From Hoeflea_A sp965228435 (GTDB taxonomy: Bacteria > Pseudomonadota > Alphaproteobacteria > Rhizobiales > Rhizobiaceae): 64,000 bases of DNA. The notes beneath the pieces are model-generated. The model was not told the DNA's origin and did no database searches. It worked only from the letters and a program-made list of their open reading frames with translations. Made by a program: the position numbers and the translations under genes. The stretch's first letter is position 1. Each line of letters opens with the position of its first letter. Location of the stretch: assembly GCA_965228435.1 (NCBI GenBank), contig OZ245818.1, positions 1,240,001 through 1,304,000 on the forward strand, given 5' to 3'. Of this stretch, positions 25,483 to 34,119 are shown one piece after another.

Positions 25483-25715
25483 CCCCAAAAAGCCGCCTTC
25501 CCGCAGGCGTTCATTCCGGACCTGAGCAAGATCATCGGCGCGAAGCCGTCATCAGCCTTCGCCGCGTTGTGGATTCCGGTGACCAGCGACGTGCGATCAG
25601 TTTGACTCCAGCGGCGGTGTCGATCTACAAGTATCTGGCTGGACACTTTCTTATCCAGCCGGACACTTAAGAACTTCAAACGCACAATCATCCAATCGAA
25701 TCCGGGAGGAAACGC

Positions 25716-26720
25716 ATGATCAAGAAATCTGCAGGATACGCCATCGCCGCCGCGATGCTCTTGGGACTGGCGGGCCCAGGTGCGGCCGAGTGGAAGCCGG
25801 CAGAGCCGGTCACCATCATTGTTCCCTGGTCGCCGGGCGGATCCACCGACAGCGTCACGCGCGTTTTGGCAGGTGATCTGGAAAAAGCACTTGGACAGAC
25901 AGTTGTCGTGGTCAATCAGCCGGGTGCCGCCGGTTCGGTCGGTACGACCAACGCCTGGAAGGCCGATCATGACGGTCTGACCTGGGCCGCCGGTGCTGCG
26001 GTTGACCTGGGAAGCTATCCGGTGCTCGGCATGCTCGACGTGCCCATCCAGGACTGGCGCCTTTACCTGCACATCGCCAATGTCGCGGTTGTCGGCGTCA
26101 ACCCCAATTCCGGCATCGACAGCATGGATGATCTGCTGGCGCAGATGAAGGCCAATCCGGACAAGATCACGGTCGCGACGGCTGGTGTGACCTCCGGCGG
26201 GCACAACGCCATGGAAGCCATCGCCAACGCCGCCGACGTGACCTACAAACACGTCACTTATGACGGCGGCAAGCCGGCAGTCCTGGCCACGGTGTCGGGT
26301 GAAACGCAGGTCACCACCCAGCTCGCCTCGGAACAGGCCGAAATGATCCGCGGCAACCGTCTGAAGCCTCTTGCCGTGCTGGCTTCTGCACCGCTCAATC
26401 TTGAAGGCTATGGCGAAATACCGCCGATCACCAACTGGCTCGAGGACGTCAACGTTGCCAACAACTATTTCGGCATCTGGGCTCCGGCGGACGCCCCGGC
26501 CGAGGTTTTCGAGACCATGGACAGCGTCTGGGCCGATGTCATTTCCAATTCGCAGGCGCTCAAGGACTATGCCGCCGGGCGTGGCGCGTTCTTCGATCCG
26601 TCTCACGGCGATGCGGCACAAACAGCGGCACAGCCAATGCTGAGCCAGAACGCCTGGATGCTCTGGGATGGCAAGAAAGCCAAGAACAATCCCGAGAACT
26701 ACGGCATCAAGCGGCCCTGA
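25716..26720 (+). CDS. tctC: Tripartite tricarboxylate transporter substrate-binding protein TctC
   Basis: A 334-residue periplasmic binding protein (TctC/Bug family) with signal MIKKSAGYAIAAAMLLGLAGPGAA. The mature part starts EWKPAEPVTIIVPWSPGGSTDSVTR, the family hallmark, followed by NQPGAAGSVGTTNAW, which forms the ligand carboxylate pocket. GGGAGGAAAC precedes the ATG at 25716. It heads an eight-gene operon with the TctA and TctB membrane subunits, and its ligand is presumably the carboxylic acid processed by the enzymes that follow. The identity of that acid cannot be read from sequence. Confidence 0.94.
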   Translation: MIKKSAGYAIAAAMLLGLAGPGAAEWKPAEPVTIIVPWSPGGSTDSVTRVLAGDLEKALGQTVVVVNQPGAAGSVGTTNAWKADHDGLTWAAGAAVDLGSYPVLGMLDVPIQDWRLYLHIANVAVVGVNPNSGIDSMDDLLAQMKANPDKITVATAGVTSGGHNAMEAIANAADVTYKHVTYDGGKPAVLATVSGETQVTTQLASEQAEMIRGNRLKPLAVLASAPLNLEGYGEIPPITNWLEDVNVANNYFGIWAPADAPAEVFETMDSVWADVISNSQALKDYAAGRGAFFDPSHGDAAQTAAQPMLSQNAWMLWDGKKAKNNPENYGIKRP

Positions 26721-26742
26721 CCTCCCGGGGGCGCCGCAAGCC

Positions 26743-26769
26743 GGGCCGTCGGCCGATGGTCGGCGGCCC
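26743..26769 (+). promoter_or_regulatory. Strong intercistronic hairpin after tctC
   Basis: Inverted repeat with 12-base arms (26743-26754 and 26758-26769, two G-U pairs) and a 3-base loop, 23 bases after the tctC stop. No T-run follows, and tctA starts 130 bases later. It probably protects the binding-protein mRNA or dampens downstream expression. It is the third such junction in the window. Confidence 0.55.
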
Positions 26770-26899
26770 GACGGACCGCGGACGCAACGCGGCAACCAAA
26801 TACGCCGCGCTGCGATCGGTCCCTCGACAGTTGCAAGGTGGCATGTTGAAGCCTCCAGGGACTGCAACACTTCTTTCTGGGTAAGGATGCCGTTGGACG

Positions 26900-28438
26900 A
26901 TGACCGGGCTTGCCTCCTTCCTGTCGGCGATTTCCGATATCGTCTTCAGTGCGGCCATTCTGGACGTTCTGTGGGCAACGCTTCTCGGCATCATCGTCGG
27001 TTCCTTGCCAGGCCTCACCGCCACGCTGGGTGTCGCCCTGATGACAACGCTGACATTCAGTTTCGAAGCGGAACGGGCAATCCTCATCCTGATCTGCATG
27101 TATATCGGCGCCATCTATGGCGGCAGCCGCAGCGCCATTTTGCTGAATATTCCCGGAACACCGGCAAACGCCGCGACCGCACTGGACGGGTTTCCATTAT
27201 CCCGCGCCGGCAGGGCCGGCTCGGCGATGGCCGTGGCAACGACAGGCTCCTTCATCGGATCGATGATCGGCATGCTGGCGCTGGCCCTGATCGCGCCGTT
27301 GCTGGCGGAAGTGGCGCTGTCTTTCGGCGCTTTCGAGTTTTTCTGGCTCGCCGTATTCGGCGTTCTTGTTGCCGGCCAGCTGACCGCCTTCGATGACCCT
27401 ATCAAAGGCTGGATCGCGGGGTTTCTTGGCCTGTTCGTTGCCATGATCGGACAGGAGGGCATCCACGCGGTGCCACGGTTTTCCTACGGCAATACGGACC
27501 TGTCCGGCGGTATCGGTCTGCTGCCGGCGATGGTCGGCGCCTTCGGTCTTGCGGAAATCCTCACTGTCATGCGACAGGCGAACTACGAGGTGGTGCGCGG
27601 CGAAATCGGCAGCGTTCTGTCCGGCATTCGCGACGCGCTGCGCTACCGCATAACCGCCATCCGAAGTGGTCTGATCGGCACTTTCATGGGTCTCATCCCG
27701 GGCGTCGGCGAAGATATGGGATCATGGGCCAGCTATGCGGCCGCCCGCATGCAGTCGCGCGAGCGAGATCAATTCGGCAAGGGTTCCGTCGAAGGGCTGA
27801 TGGCCGCCGAAACCGGAAACAACGCAGCTGTTCCCGGTGCGCTCATTCCGGTCCTGACACTTGCTGTACCGGGAAGCGCCCCAGCCGCGGTTTTGCTTGC
27901 GGCGATGATCATTCATGGTGTCCGACCCGGGCCGCTGATCATGATCGAATCTCCTGATTTCGTGTATCAGGTGGTGGCAATGGTGTTCATGGCAACCACA
28001 GCCATGGCCATTCTCGGACTGCTTCTCACGCGGCCGCTGCTCCTGGTGTTGCGGGTTCGCCGCGAAATTCTGATGCCAATTATTTTCGTGCTGTGTACCG
28101 TCGGTGCATTCGCCATCGCGAGCCGGATATTCGACGTCTGGGTGATGCTATTCTTCGGCGTCGCGGGATTTGTGCTGCGAGAGCTCAAATATCCGATGGC
28201 GCCGCTCATCCTCGGGATCGTTCTCGGTGACATTCTCGACAAGAGCCTGCGCCGCGGTCTGGTCCTGACGGACGGCGATCTCACTCCCTTCTTTACCCGC
28301 CCGATCAGCCTGATCCTCTGGCTCAGCGCCTTGGTGTTCATCGTCCTGTCGATGCCCGGCATTCGTCGGCGGCTCGGCGGCATGTTCGGTGGTTTGCGGC
28401 GCGAGACCGGCGACGCGGACAAGGGAGGCGCGGCATGA
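26900..28438 (+). CDS. tctA: Tripartite tricarboxylate transporter large permease TctA
   Basis: A 512-residue inner-membrane protein with about twelve hydrophobic segments, the size expected for TctA. Family motifs seen are VGSLPGLTATLGVALMTTLTF, YGGSRSAILLNIPGTPANAATALDGFPL, and in the second half LIPGVGEDMGSWASYAAA with AAETGNNAAVPGALIPVLTLAVPG. It works with TctC and TctB in sodium-coupled uptake. The order C-A-B differs from the common C-B-A. The gene ends with an ATGA overlap to tctB. Confidence 0.95.
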   Translation: MTGLASFLSAISDIVFSAAILDVLWATLLGIIVGSLPGLTATLGVALMTTLTFSFEAERAILILICMYIGAIYGGSRSAILLNIPGTPANAATALDGFPLSRAGRAGSAMAVATTGSFIGSMIGMLALALIAPLLAEVALSFGAFEFFWLAVFGVLVAGQLTAFDDPIKGWIAGFLGLFVAMIGQEGIHAVPRFSYGNTDLSGGIGLLPAMVGAFGLAEILTVMRQANYEVVRGEIGSVLSGIRDALRYRITAIRSGLIGTFMGLIPGVGEDMGSWASYAAARMQSRERDQFGKGSVEGLMAAETGNNAAVPGALIPVLTLAVPGSAPAAVLLAAMIIHGVRPGPLIMIESPDFVYQVVAMVFMATTAMAILGLLLTRPLLLVLRVRREILMPIIFVLCTVGAFAIASRIFDVWVMLFFGVAGFVLRELKYPMAPLILGIVLGDILDKSLRRGLVLTDGDLTPFFTRPISLILWLSALVFIVLSMPGIRRRLGGMFGGLRRETGDADKGGAA

Positions 28439-28950
28439 CCCCGAAACCCCTCGACCGGGCGGATTTCATTTCGGCCATCGTGCTGATCGTCTTCGCACTG
28501 GCCGTCATCGTGGAAAGCCTGCGGATCGATCATCTGGAAGGCCTCGACATCGATCCCTACACGGCACCAGGTCTGGTTCCGGGGCTGTTGGGCGGTCTGT
28601 TGCTGGTGTGCGGGCTCGCCCTTCTGGTCCGCTCTGCCCGACGCGGCGGCTGGCGGATGACCTTCAGCGCAGGCGCCCTGCCGAAGCTCTTGCAGAGCGA
28701 TGTCGCGCGGCGGGTCGGTCTGACCTTGGTGCTAACCTTCGGCTTCGCGTTGGGGCTGTTCGGCCGGGTGCCATTCGGGCCCGGCGCGGCGTTCTTCGTG
28801 TTCGTTTTCATTCTTTTGCTCGGGCCGCGTCCGCGGTTTTCCGATCCGGGATGGCTGAAGCAGATCGCAATTGCTGCGGCAATCGCGATCTGCGCCGGCT
28901 ACGGAATTGCCACCATCTTTACCGAAATCTTCGTCGTCAAACTGCCCTAG
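28435..28950 (+). CDS. tctB: Tripartite tricarboxylate transporter small permease TctB
   Basis: A 171-residue inner-membrane protein with four hydrophobic segments: ISAIVLIVFALAVIVESL, GLVPGLLGGLLLVCGLALLV, LTLVLTFGFALGLFGRVPFG and IAIAAAIAICAGYGIATIF. The segment YTAPGLVPGLLG is a common TctB feature. It overlaps tctA by 4 bases and is followed after 9 bases by the isomerase-like gene, so transporter and catabolic genes are co-transcribed. Confidence 0.9.
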   Translation: MTPKPLDRADFISAIVLIVFALAVIVESLRIDHLEGLDIDPYTAPGLVPGLLGGLLLVCGLALLVRSARRGGWRMTFSAGALPKLLQSDVARRVGLTLVLTFGFALGLFGRVPFGPGAAFFVFVFILLLGPRPRFSDPGWLKQIAIAAAIAICAGYGIATIFTEIFVVKLP

Positions 28951-28959
28951 GAACCCATC

Positions 28960-29805
28960 ATGAGACTGGCCCTCTGCAACGAAGTCCTGCGCGAACTGCC
29001 CTTCAGGGAACAATGCGCCATGGCGGCAAACCTGGGATATGAGGGGATCGAGTTGGCTCCGTTCACCCTCGATGAACAGCCGCATCTGCTCTCCGATGCA
29101 CGACGGAACGAAGTTCGAAACATTGCCGACGGCGAAGGGGTGCCGATCATCGGCCTTCACTGGCTGCTGATTTCACCGAAGGATCTGTCGATCACCAGCT
29201 CGGATCCCGACCAGGCGGCCAAAACCAGGGATGTTCTTCTCCGGCTTGTCGAGCTTTGTGCTGATCTCGGGGGCACCGTTCTGGTGCACGGGTCTCCGGC
29301 GCAGCGCGACCCAGACGATGCCGATAGCCCGCAAGCTGCGTGGGACAATGCCTTGTCCTGCCTGCGCTCCGCCGGAGACGCGGCGCATCAGGCCGGCATT
29401 GTCTATTGCGTCGAACCGCTGGCCCGCCGGCTGACGCCTTTCATCAATACGATCGATGACGCGGTCCGCTTTGTCGAACAGGCCGAATCAAAAGGCCTTC
29501 GCACTATGATCGACACCTGCGCGGCGGCAGAAATGGAAGCGGCCCCGGTCGCCGAGGTCATTCGTCAACGCTGGGGTGAAGGCTACCTGGCGCATATCCA
29601 GATAAACGATCGCAATCAGCGCGCACCTGGTCAGGGCGACGACCGCTTCGGGCCGGTTCTGCGGGCCCTTCATGATGTCGGCTATGACGGCCCGGTCTCT
29701 GTGGAGCCGTTTATCTACGAGCCGGACGGCCCGACGACCGCAGCCGTGGCGGCGGGCTATGTCAGAGGTCTGCTGGAACAGATCGACGGGGAACACCATG
29801 GCTGA
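28960..29805 (+). CDS. Sugar phosphate isomerase/epimerase-like TIM-barrel protein
   Basis: A 281-residue protein of the xylose isomerase-like (AP endonuclease 2) TIM-barrel superfamily. Seen: LGYEGIELAPF near the N-terminus, IIGLHWLL, GGTVLVHGSP, YCVEPLARR with a metal-binding glutamate, TMIDTCAAA with an aspartate, AHIQINDRNQRAPGQGD with a histidine and acidic ligands, and DVGYDGPVSVEPFIYEP with the final glutamate. Members isomerise, epimerise or dehydrate sugar-like acids. The start overlaps nothing; the end overlaps the next gene by 8 bases. Confidence 0.88.
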   Translation: MRLALCNEVLRELPFREQCAMAANLGYEGIELAPFTLDEQPHLLSDARRNEVRNIADGEGVPIIGLHWLLISPKDLSITSSDPDQAAKTRDVLLRLVELCADLGGTVLVHGSPAQRDPDDADSPQAAWDNALSCLRSAGDAAHQAGIVYCVEPLARRLTPFINTIDDAVRFVEQAESKGLRTMIDTCAAAEMEAAPVAEVIRQRWGEGYLAHIQINDRNQRAPGQGDDRFGPVLRALHDVGYDGPVSVEPFIYEPDGPTTAAVAAGYVRGLLEQIDGEHHG

Positions 29806-31255
29806 GCCGGTTCGTTTCCGCGTCGTCGACACGCGCCTTGGCATCCTCAACGTCATGGCCCGCATGCCGTTCCGCTTCGGATCGGTGTCGATTGATGCGA
29901 TCGCCCAGGCGACCCTGGAGGTGACCATAGAGACCGCCGACGGCCGACAGTCACGCGGATATGCCGCGGACTTTCTGTCCTACAAATGGTTCGACAAACG
30001 ACCCGAAAAGGGACCGGCCGAGGGCACGCTGGACCTGATCGCGTCCATCGATGCTGCTGTGGACGCCTACCGGGACGCCGGATCCGCATCCGCGTTCGAC
30101 CATTGGCGCGATCTCCATCCGGCGCTTGAAGAGGCCAGCCTGGCGCGCGACCACAATCGGCTGGGCGGCAATTTCGGCGTATCGATGGTCGAACGGGCAA
30201 CCATCGACGCCATCGGCCGGTTGCTGGAAGAGGGCTTCGACCCGCTGGTTCGTGGTTCCGTGCTCGGCATCGACGAACCGACCGTCTTCGCCGATCTTCC
30301 GCAGGGGTCGGTTGCCGCCGCCCTCCCGGCGCAGCCAAGACAACGGCTGACGTTACGCCACACGGTCGGTCTTGCGGATCCGCTTTCGGCCGCCGATCTC
30401 GAGGTTCCTATCAACGACGGCTTTCCGGAAACGCTTGAGCAGTATCTGCGCGACGACGGTGTGCGCTACCTGAAAATCAAGGTCTCCGGAGACAGCGATG
30501 CCGATCTTCAGCGTTTGACCGATATCTGGCAAGTGGCCGAGGCCATCGGCGAACCCATCTCGACGACACTCGACGGCAACGAGCAATATGCTTCCACCGC
30601 AGAATTCGCCGCGCTGATGGAAGCGATCCGGGCACGACCCGACCTTAAGAACTTCTACAACTCGATCCTCTTCATCGAACAGCCCGTGGAGCGCACCGCT
30701 TGCCTTGACGGGCCGCTCGATCCCGCAGCGCTCGAGGTGATCGGAAAGCCGCTGCTGATCGACGAAGCCGATGGCTGGACCACGGCATTTCAGGAGGCGA
30801 TTGCCTGCGGCTACCAGGGTGTCAGTCACAAGAACTGCAAGGGCGTTTTCCGGTCCTTCCTCAACAACGCCCTTGCGGCTCAACGCAATGCGGCCATTGG
30901 CGAGAACCGTTACTTTCTCTCTGCCGAGGATCTCAGCAACCTTCCGGTCGTCTCCCTGCAGTCCGACCTGGCAGTTGTTGCGACCCTCGGCATCAGCCAC
31001 GTGGAGCGCAATGGGCATCATTTTTTCCGCGGGCTTGATCATCTGTCGGCGGACGAGCGCCAGGCGGCGCTGCGCGAAGAGGGACTTTACCGGGACAGGA
31101 ACGGGTGTATCGCACTCGATATCGACAACGGCCAGATCGACGTTTCATCCCTCGACAAGCCAGGCTTCGGCTTTGCAAGCCCGCCCGACATGGAGCGTCT
31201 CATCCCGCCTGCCGACTGGAACTATGACATGTTGAGAAAGAAGTTGGACCCATGA
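29798..31255 (+). CDS. Enolase-superfamily (mandelate racemase-like) protein
   Basis: A 485-residue protein that I place in the enolase superfamily, although it is longer than the usual ~370-400 residues. Metal-ligand-like acids lie on successive strands: D259 in TTLDGNEQY, E294 in FIEQPVER and D322/E323 in LLIDEADGWTTAF. A lysine follows in VSHKNCKGVFRS. The strand context YLKIKVSGD near residue 225 may supply the KxK base. Members abstract a proton alpha to a carboxylate, usually leading to dehydration of sugar acids, which fits an operon that also has a DapA-type lyase. It overlaps both neighbours. The exact reaction is unknown. Confidence 0.78.
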   Translation: MAEPVRFRVVDTRLGILNVMARMPFRFGSVSIDAIAQATLEVTIETADGRQSRGYAADFLSYKWFDKRPEKGPAEGTLDLIASIDAAVDAYRDAGSASAFDHWRDLHPALEEASLARDHNRLGGNFGVSMVERATIDAIGRLLEEGFDPLVRGSVLGIDEPTVFADLPQGSVAAALPAQPRQRLTLRHTVGLADPLSAADLEVPINDGFPETLEQYLRDDGVRYLKIKVSGDSDADLQRLTDIWQVAEAIGEPISTTLDGNEQYASTAEFAALMEAIRARPDLKNFYNSILFIEQPVERTACLDGPLDPAALEVIGKPLLIDEADGWTTAFQEAIACGYQGVSHKNCKGVFRSFLNNALAAQRNAAIGENRYFLSAEDLSNLPVVSLQSDLAVVATLGISHVERNGHHFFRGLDHLSADERQAALREEGLYRDRNGCIALDIDNGQIDVSSLDKPGFGFASPPDMERLIPPADWNYDMLRKKLDP

Positions 31256-32277
31256 CCGAACTGCCGGACAAATTCACTTCCGAGGACGAGCTTGAGGAGT
31301 TCATGACCCGCCCGTCGGTGCCGCTGATCGAAGCGCTGAAATCTGTCGACGGGGACATCATGGTTCTCGGCGTTGCCGGCAAGATCGGACTGACGCTTGC
31401 CCGTCTCGCCAAGCGCGCGGCGCCCGAGAAGCGGATTATCGGTGTGGCGCGGTTTTCCGACCCACAGGCCCGCAGCCGATTGGAAGCGGCAGATGTGGAG
31501 ACCATTGCCTGTGATCTGCTCGACCGCGACCAGATTGCCGGCCTCGAGCCCTGTCGCAATATCCTCTTTCTCGCCGGGCGCAAATTCGGCGCCGCCAGCA
31601 ATCAGCCGCTGACCTGGGCGATGAACGGGCATGTACCGGCACTGGTCGCCGAGCGGTTTCCGTCAAGCCGTATCGTCGCCTATTCGACGGCCTGCGTCTA
31701 TCCGATGACGGATGTGGCCTCCGGAGGTTCCGTCGAGGGTGACCCGCTGACGCCGATTGGAGAATATGCCAATTCCTGCATCGCACGAGAGCGGATATTC
31801 GAGTATTTCTCGGCACTCAACGAGACACCGGGAAAACTCTACAGGCTCAGCTATGCCATCGACATGCGCTATGGTGTGCTCCACGACATTGCCAGTGCGG
31901 TTTTCAACGGGATCCCGGTCTCGCTGGCGATCAGCCATGTCAACGTCATCTGGCAGGGTGATGCGAACAGCTACGCGCTGCAGCTCCTGGCGCATGTCAC
32001 CACACCGACCAGCCCGATCAATATTTCCGGCCCGGATATGGCCGATGTTCGCCAGATTGCGGAGGCTTTCGGCCGGCATTTCGGCCGACAGCCCGAATTC
32101 GTCGGCGAGCCGCAGCCGGATTCATTGCTGATGAACACGCAAGCCCAGCAGCGCCTTTTCGGCCCGCCAACCGTGCCGCTCGACAAACTCATCGAGTGGA
32201 CCGCGGACTGGATCTCAAGCGGCCGAAGCAGTCTTGGGAAACCAACCCATTTCGAAGTTCGCGATGGAACTTACTGA
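31252..32277 (+). CDS. NAD-dependent epimerase/dehydratase-like protein lacking the catalytic lysine
   Basis: A 341-residue protein of the extended short-chain dehydrogenase type. The cofactor loop is VLGVAGKIGLTLARLAKR (GxxGxxG), and the substrate side has VAYSTACVYPM. The usual YxxxK active-site pair appears as Y172-A-N-S-C176 in GEYANSCIARERIFE, so the lysine is replaced by cysteine. NAD binding may remain, but classical redox catalysis would be impaired. It overlaps the enolase-superfamily gene by 4 bases and precedes the TetR gene by 3. A binding or altered catalytic role in the same pathway is possible. Confidence 0.85.
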   Translation: MTELPDKFTSEDELEEFMTRPSVPLIEALKSVDGDIMVLGVAGKIGLTLARLAKRAAPEKRIIGVARFSDPQARSRLEAADVETIACDLLDRDQIAGLEPCRNILFLAGRKFGAASNQPLTWAMNGHVPALVAERFPSSRIVAYSTACVYPMTDVASGGSVEGDPLTPIGEYANSCIARERIFEYFSALNETPGKLYRLSYAIDMRYGVLHDIASAVFNGIPVSLAISHVNVIWQGDANSYALQLLAHVTTPTSPINISGPDMADVRQIAEAFGRHFGRQPEFVGEPQPDSLLMNTQAQQRLFGPPTVPLDKLIEWTADWISSGRSSLGKPTHFEVRDGTY

Positions 32278-32280
32278 CGC

Positions 32281-32997
32281 ATGCCAAAACTGATCGACGC
32301 AGACGCGGCGGAAACCGCAACCTGGAAAACCGGTCGGAGTGTCGGAGCCGCTTCCCGCAATCCCGAACAGACCCGGCGCAATATCCTCGCTGCGGCTACC
32401 TCCGAGTTTGCGGCCCGTGGCCTGGAAGGCGGTCGCACCGACCGCATCGCGGAGCAGGCTGGTGTCGCGAAGCGGATGCTCTTTCATTATTTCGGATCGA
32501 AAGAAGGACTGTTCCAGGCGGTCTTGGAAGACAACTATGCCAAAATCCGTTCGATGGAATCAGAGCTGGAACTTTCCAGCCGCAGCCCGGAAGAGGCCAT
32601 GGTCGAGCTGGTGGAGTTCAGCTTCAACTGGTTCCTGGAGCATCCTGAATTCGTGCCGCTGCTGAACGAGGCCAACCTGCACAAGGGACGCCACGTGCGT
32701 GCCTCTTCCGAGGTGCGAAAGCTGACCATGCCTCTGGTGGAGCAGATAGAAGATGTGCTGAGACGCGGCGTCGAAGCCGGCACGATGCGATCCGGCGTCG
32801 ATCCGGTCGAACTCTACATGTCGATTGCCGGGACCAGCTATTTCACCTTCTCCAACCGCCACACCCTGGGTGTGATCTTCGACCGGGACCTGATGAGCGA
32901 AGCGGCGCTGTCGCGTCGGCGCCAGCATATCGTGGACCTGATCCTGGGGTATTTGCGAACCCCAGCCGACAGCGACGAAGGCGCGGCGCATCGATGA
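32281..32997 (+). CDS. TetR-family transcriptional regulator
   Basis: A 238-residue regulator. The TetR DNA-binding domain starts around residue 29 (QTRRNILAAATSEFAARGLE) and includes the helix-turn-helix DRIAEQAGVAKRMLFHYFGSKEGLF. The C-terminal part is a helical ligand domain of the TetR_C_33-like size. An N-terminal extension of about 25 residues precedes the domain. It lies inside the operon (3 bases after the epimerase-like gene, overlapping the lyase gene by 4), so it is likely autoregulated and senses the imported compound or an intermediate. Confidence 0.92.
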   Translation: MPKLIDADAAETATWKTGRSVGAASRNPEQTRRNILAAATSEFAARGLEGGRTDRIAEQAGVAKRMLFHYFGSKEGLFQAVLEDNYAKIRSMESELELSSRSPEEAMVELVEFSFNWFLEHPEFVPLLNEANLHKGRHVRASSEVRKLTMPLVEQIEDVLRRGVEAGTMRSGVDPVELYMSIAGTSYFTFSNRHTLGVIFDRDLMSEAALSRRRQHIVDLILGYLRTPADSDEGAAHR

Positions 32998-34046
32998 TCG
33001 ACCGCATACCCACCGATGTTCTTGCCGCTTTTCGCAAGGGCGGTGTCATCCCGGCTCATCCGCTCGCGCTCGATGCCAGAAGGACAATTGATGAGCGGCG
33101 CCAACGGGCCCTGACCCGATATTACCTCGACGCCGGTGTCCTTGGCGTTGCCGTCGGTGTCCACACCACGCAATTCGAAATTCGCAAACACGGCATGCTG
33201 CGACCGGTGTTGCAATTGGCCGCAGAAGAAGCGTCGACATGGACCACCACGCCACGCCTGCTCGTCGCCGGCGCCGTGGGCCCGACACACCAGGCGGTCG
33301 CCGAAGCCCAGCTTGCACGGGAGCTTGGTTATCACGCCGTCCTGCTGTCGCTTGCCGGCCTCGACAGCGATATCGACGCACTCGTCGACCATTGCCGGGC
33401 TGTCGGCGCGGTGATGCCCCTGATCGGTTTCTATTTGCAGCCCGCCGTCGGCGGCCAAAAGCTGCCGCGTGCGTTCTGGCGGCGATTCGCGGAGCTGGAG
33501 TCCGTTGTCGGCATCAAGATCGCGCCCTTCAATCGCTACGACACGCTCGATGTGATCCGCGGGGTGGTGGAAGCCGGAGCCGAAGACAGGATCAGCCTTT
33601 ATACCGGCAATGACGACCACATCGTCGGAGACCTGCTGACCCCTTTCAATGTCATCCGGGACGGGGAAACCGTGACGATCCGAATTGTTGGTGGCCTGCT
33701 CGGACATTGGTCGGTATGGACCCGTAAAGCGGTCGAACTTGTCGACCGCGTCAAGACGCTCGATCCGAACGGACAGATCGATCTCGACTGGCTTTCCCTC
33801 GATGCCGCCACGACCGATTGCAACGCGGCCTTTTTCGACGCGGCCAACGGATTCCAGGGCGTGATCGCCGGGCTTCATGAAGTGCTGCGTCGGCAGGGGC
33901 TGCTGGACGATATCCGTTGTCTTGATCCGAACGAAACGCTCGGCCCGGGGCAAATGCAGGAAATTGATCGGGTCTATCGTGACTATCCCGACATGAATGA
34001 TGATGCATTCATCGCCGCCAATCTGGAGCGTTGGCTTGGCGGGTAA
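32994..34046 (+). CDS. Dihydrodipicolinate synthase family protein
   Basis: A 350-residue TIM-barrel Schiff-base lyase of the DapA/NAL superfamily, longer than DapA (~295). The Schiff-base lysine is K175 in VGIKIAPFNRYDTLD; GVAVGVHTTQF stands where the GTTGE-type loop usually lies, and YTGNDDHIVGDLL follows. Members cleave or form 2-keto acids with pyruvate or a related keto acid. As the last gene of the operon it would be the aldolase-type step after the enolase-superfamily enzyme. The substrate is not assignable. Confidence 0.85.
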   Translation: MIDRIPTDVLAAFRKGGVIPAHPLALDARRTIDERRQRALTRYYLDAGVLGVAVGVHTTQFEIRKHGMLRPVLQLAAEEASTWTTTPRLLVAGAVGPTHQAVAEAQLARELGYHAVLLSLAGLDSDIDALVDHCRAVGAVMPLIGFYLQPAVGGQKLPRAFWRRFAELESVVGIKIAPFNRYDTLDVIRGVVEAGAEDRISLYTGNDDHIVGDLLTPFNVIRDGETVTIRIVGGLLGHWSVWTRKAVELVDRVKTLDPNGQIDLDWLSLDAATTDCNAAFFDAANGFQGVIAGLHEVLRRQGLLDDIRCLDPNETLGPGQMQEIDRVYRDYPDMNDDAFIAANLERWLGG

Positions 34047-34119
34047 TGGCGCGCTTCGTGGTGCCGCCCCATCCGAAAAGGCATTTTTTGCGGCATAGTC
34101 TTGGTCTAACCTGCGCCGG

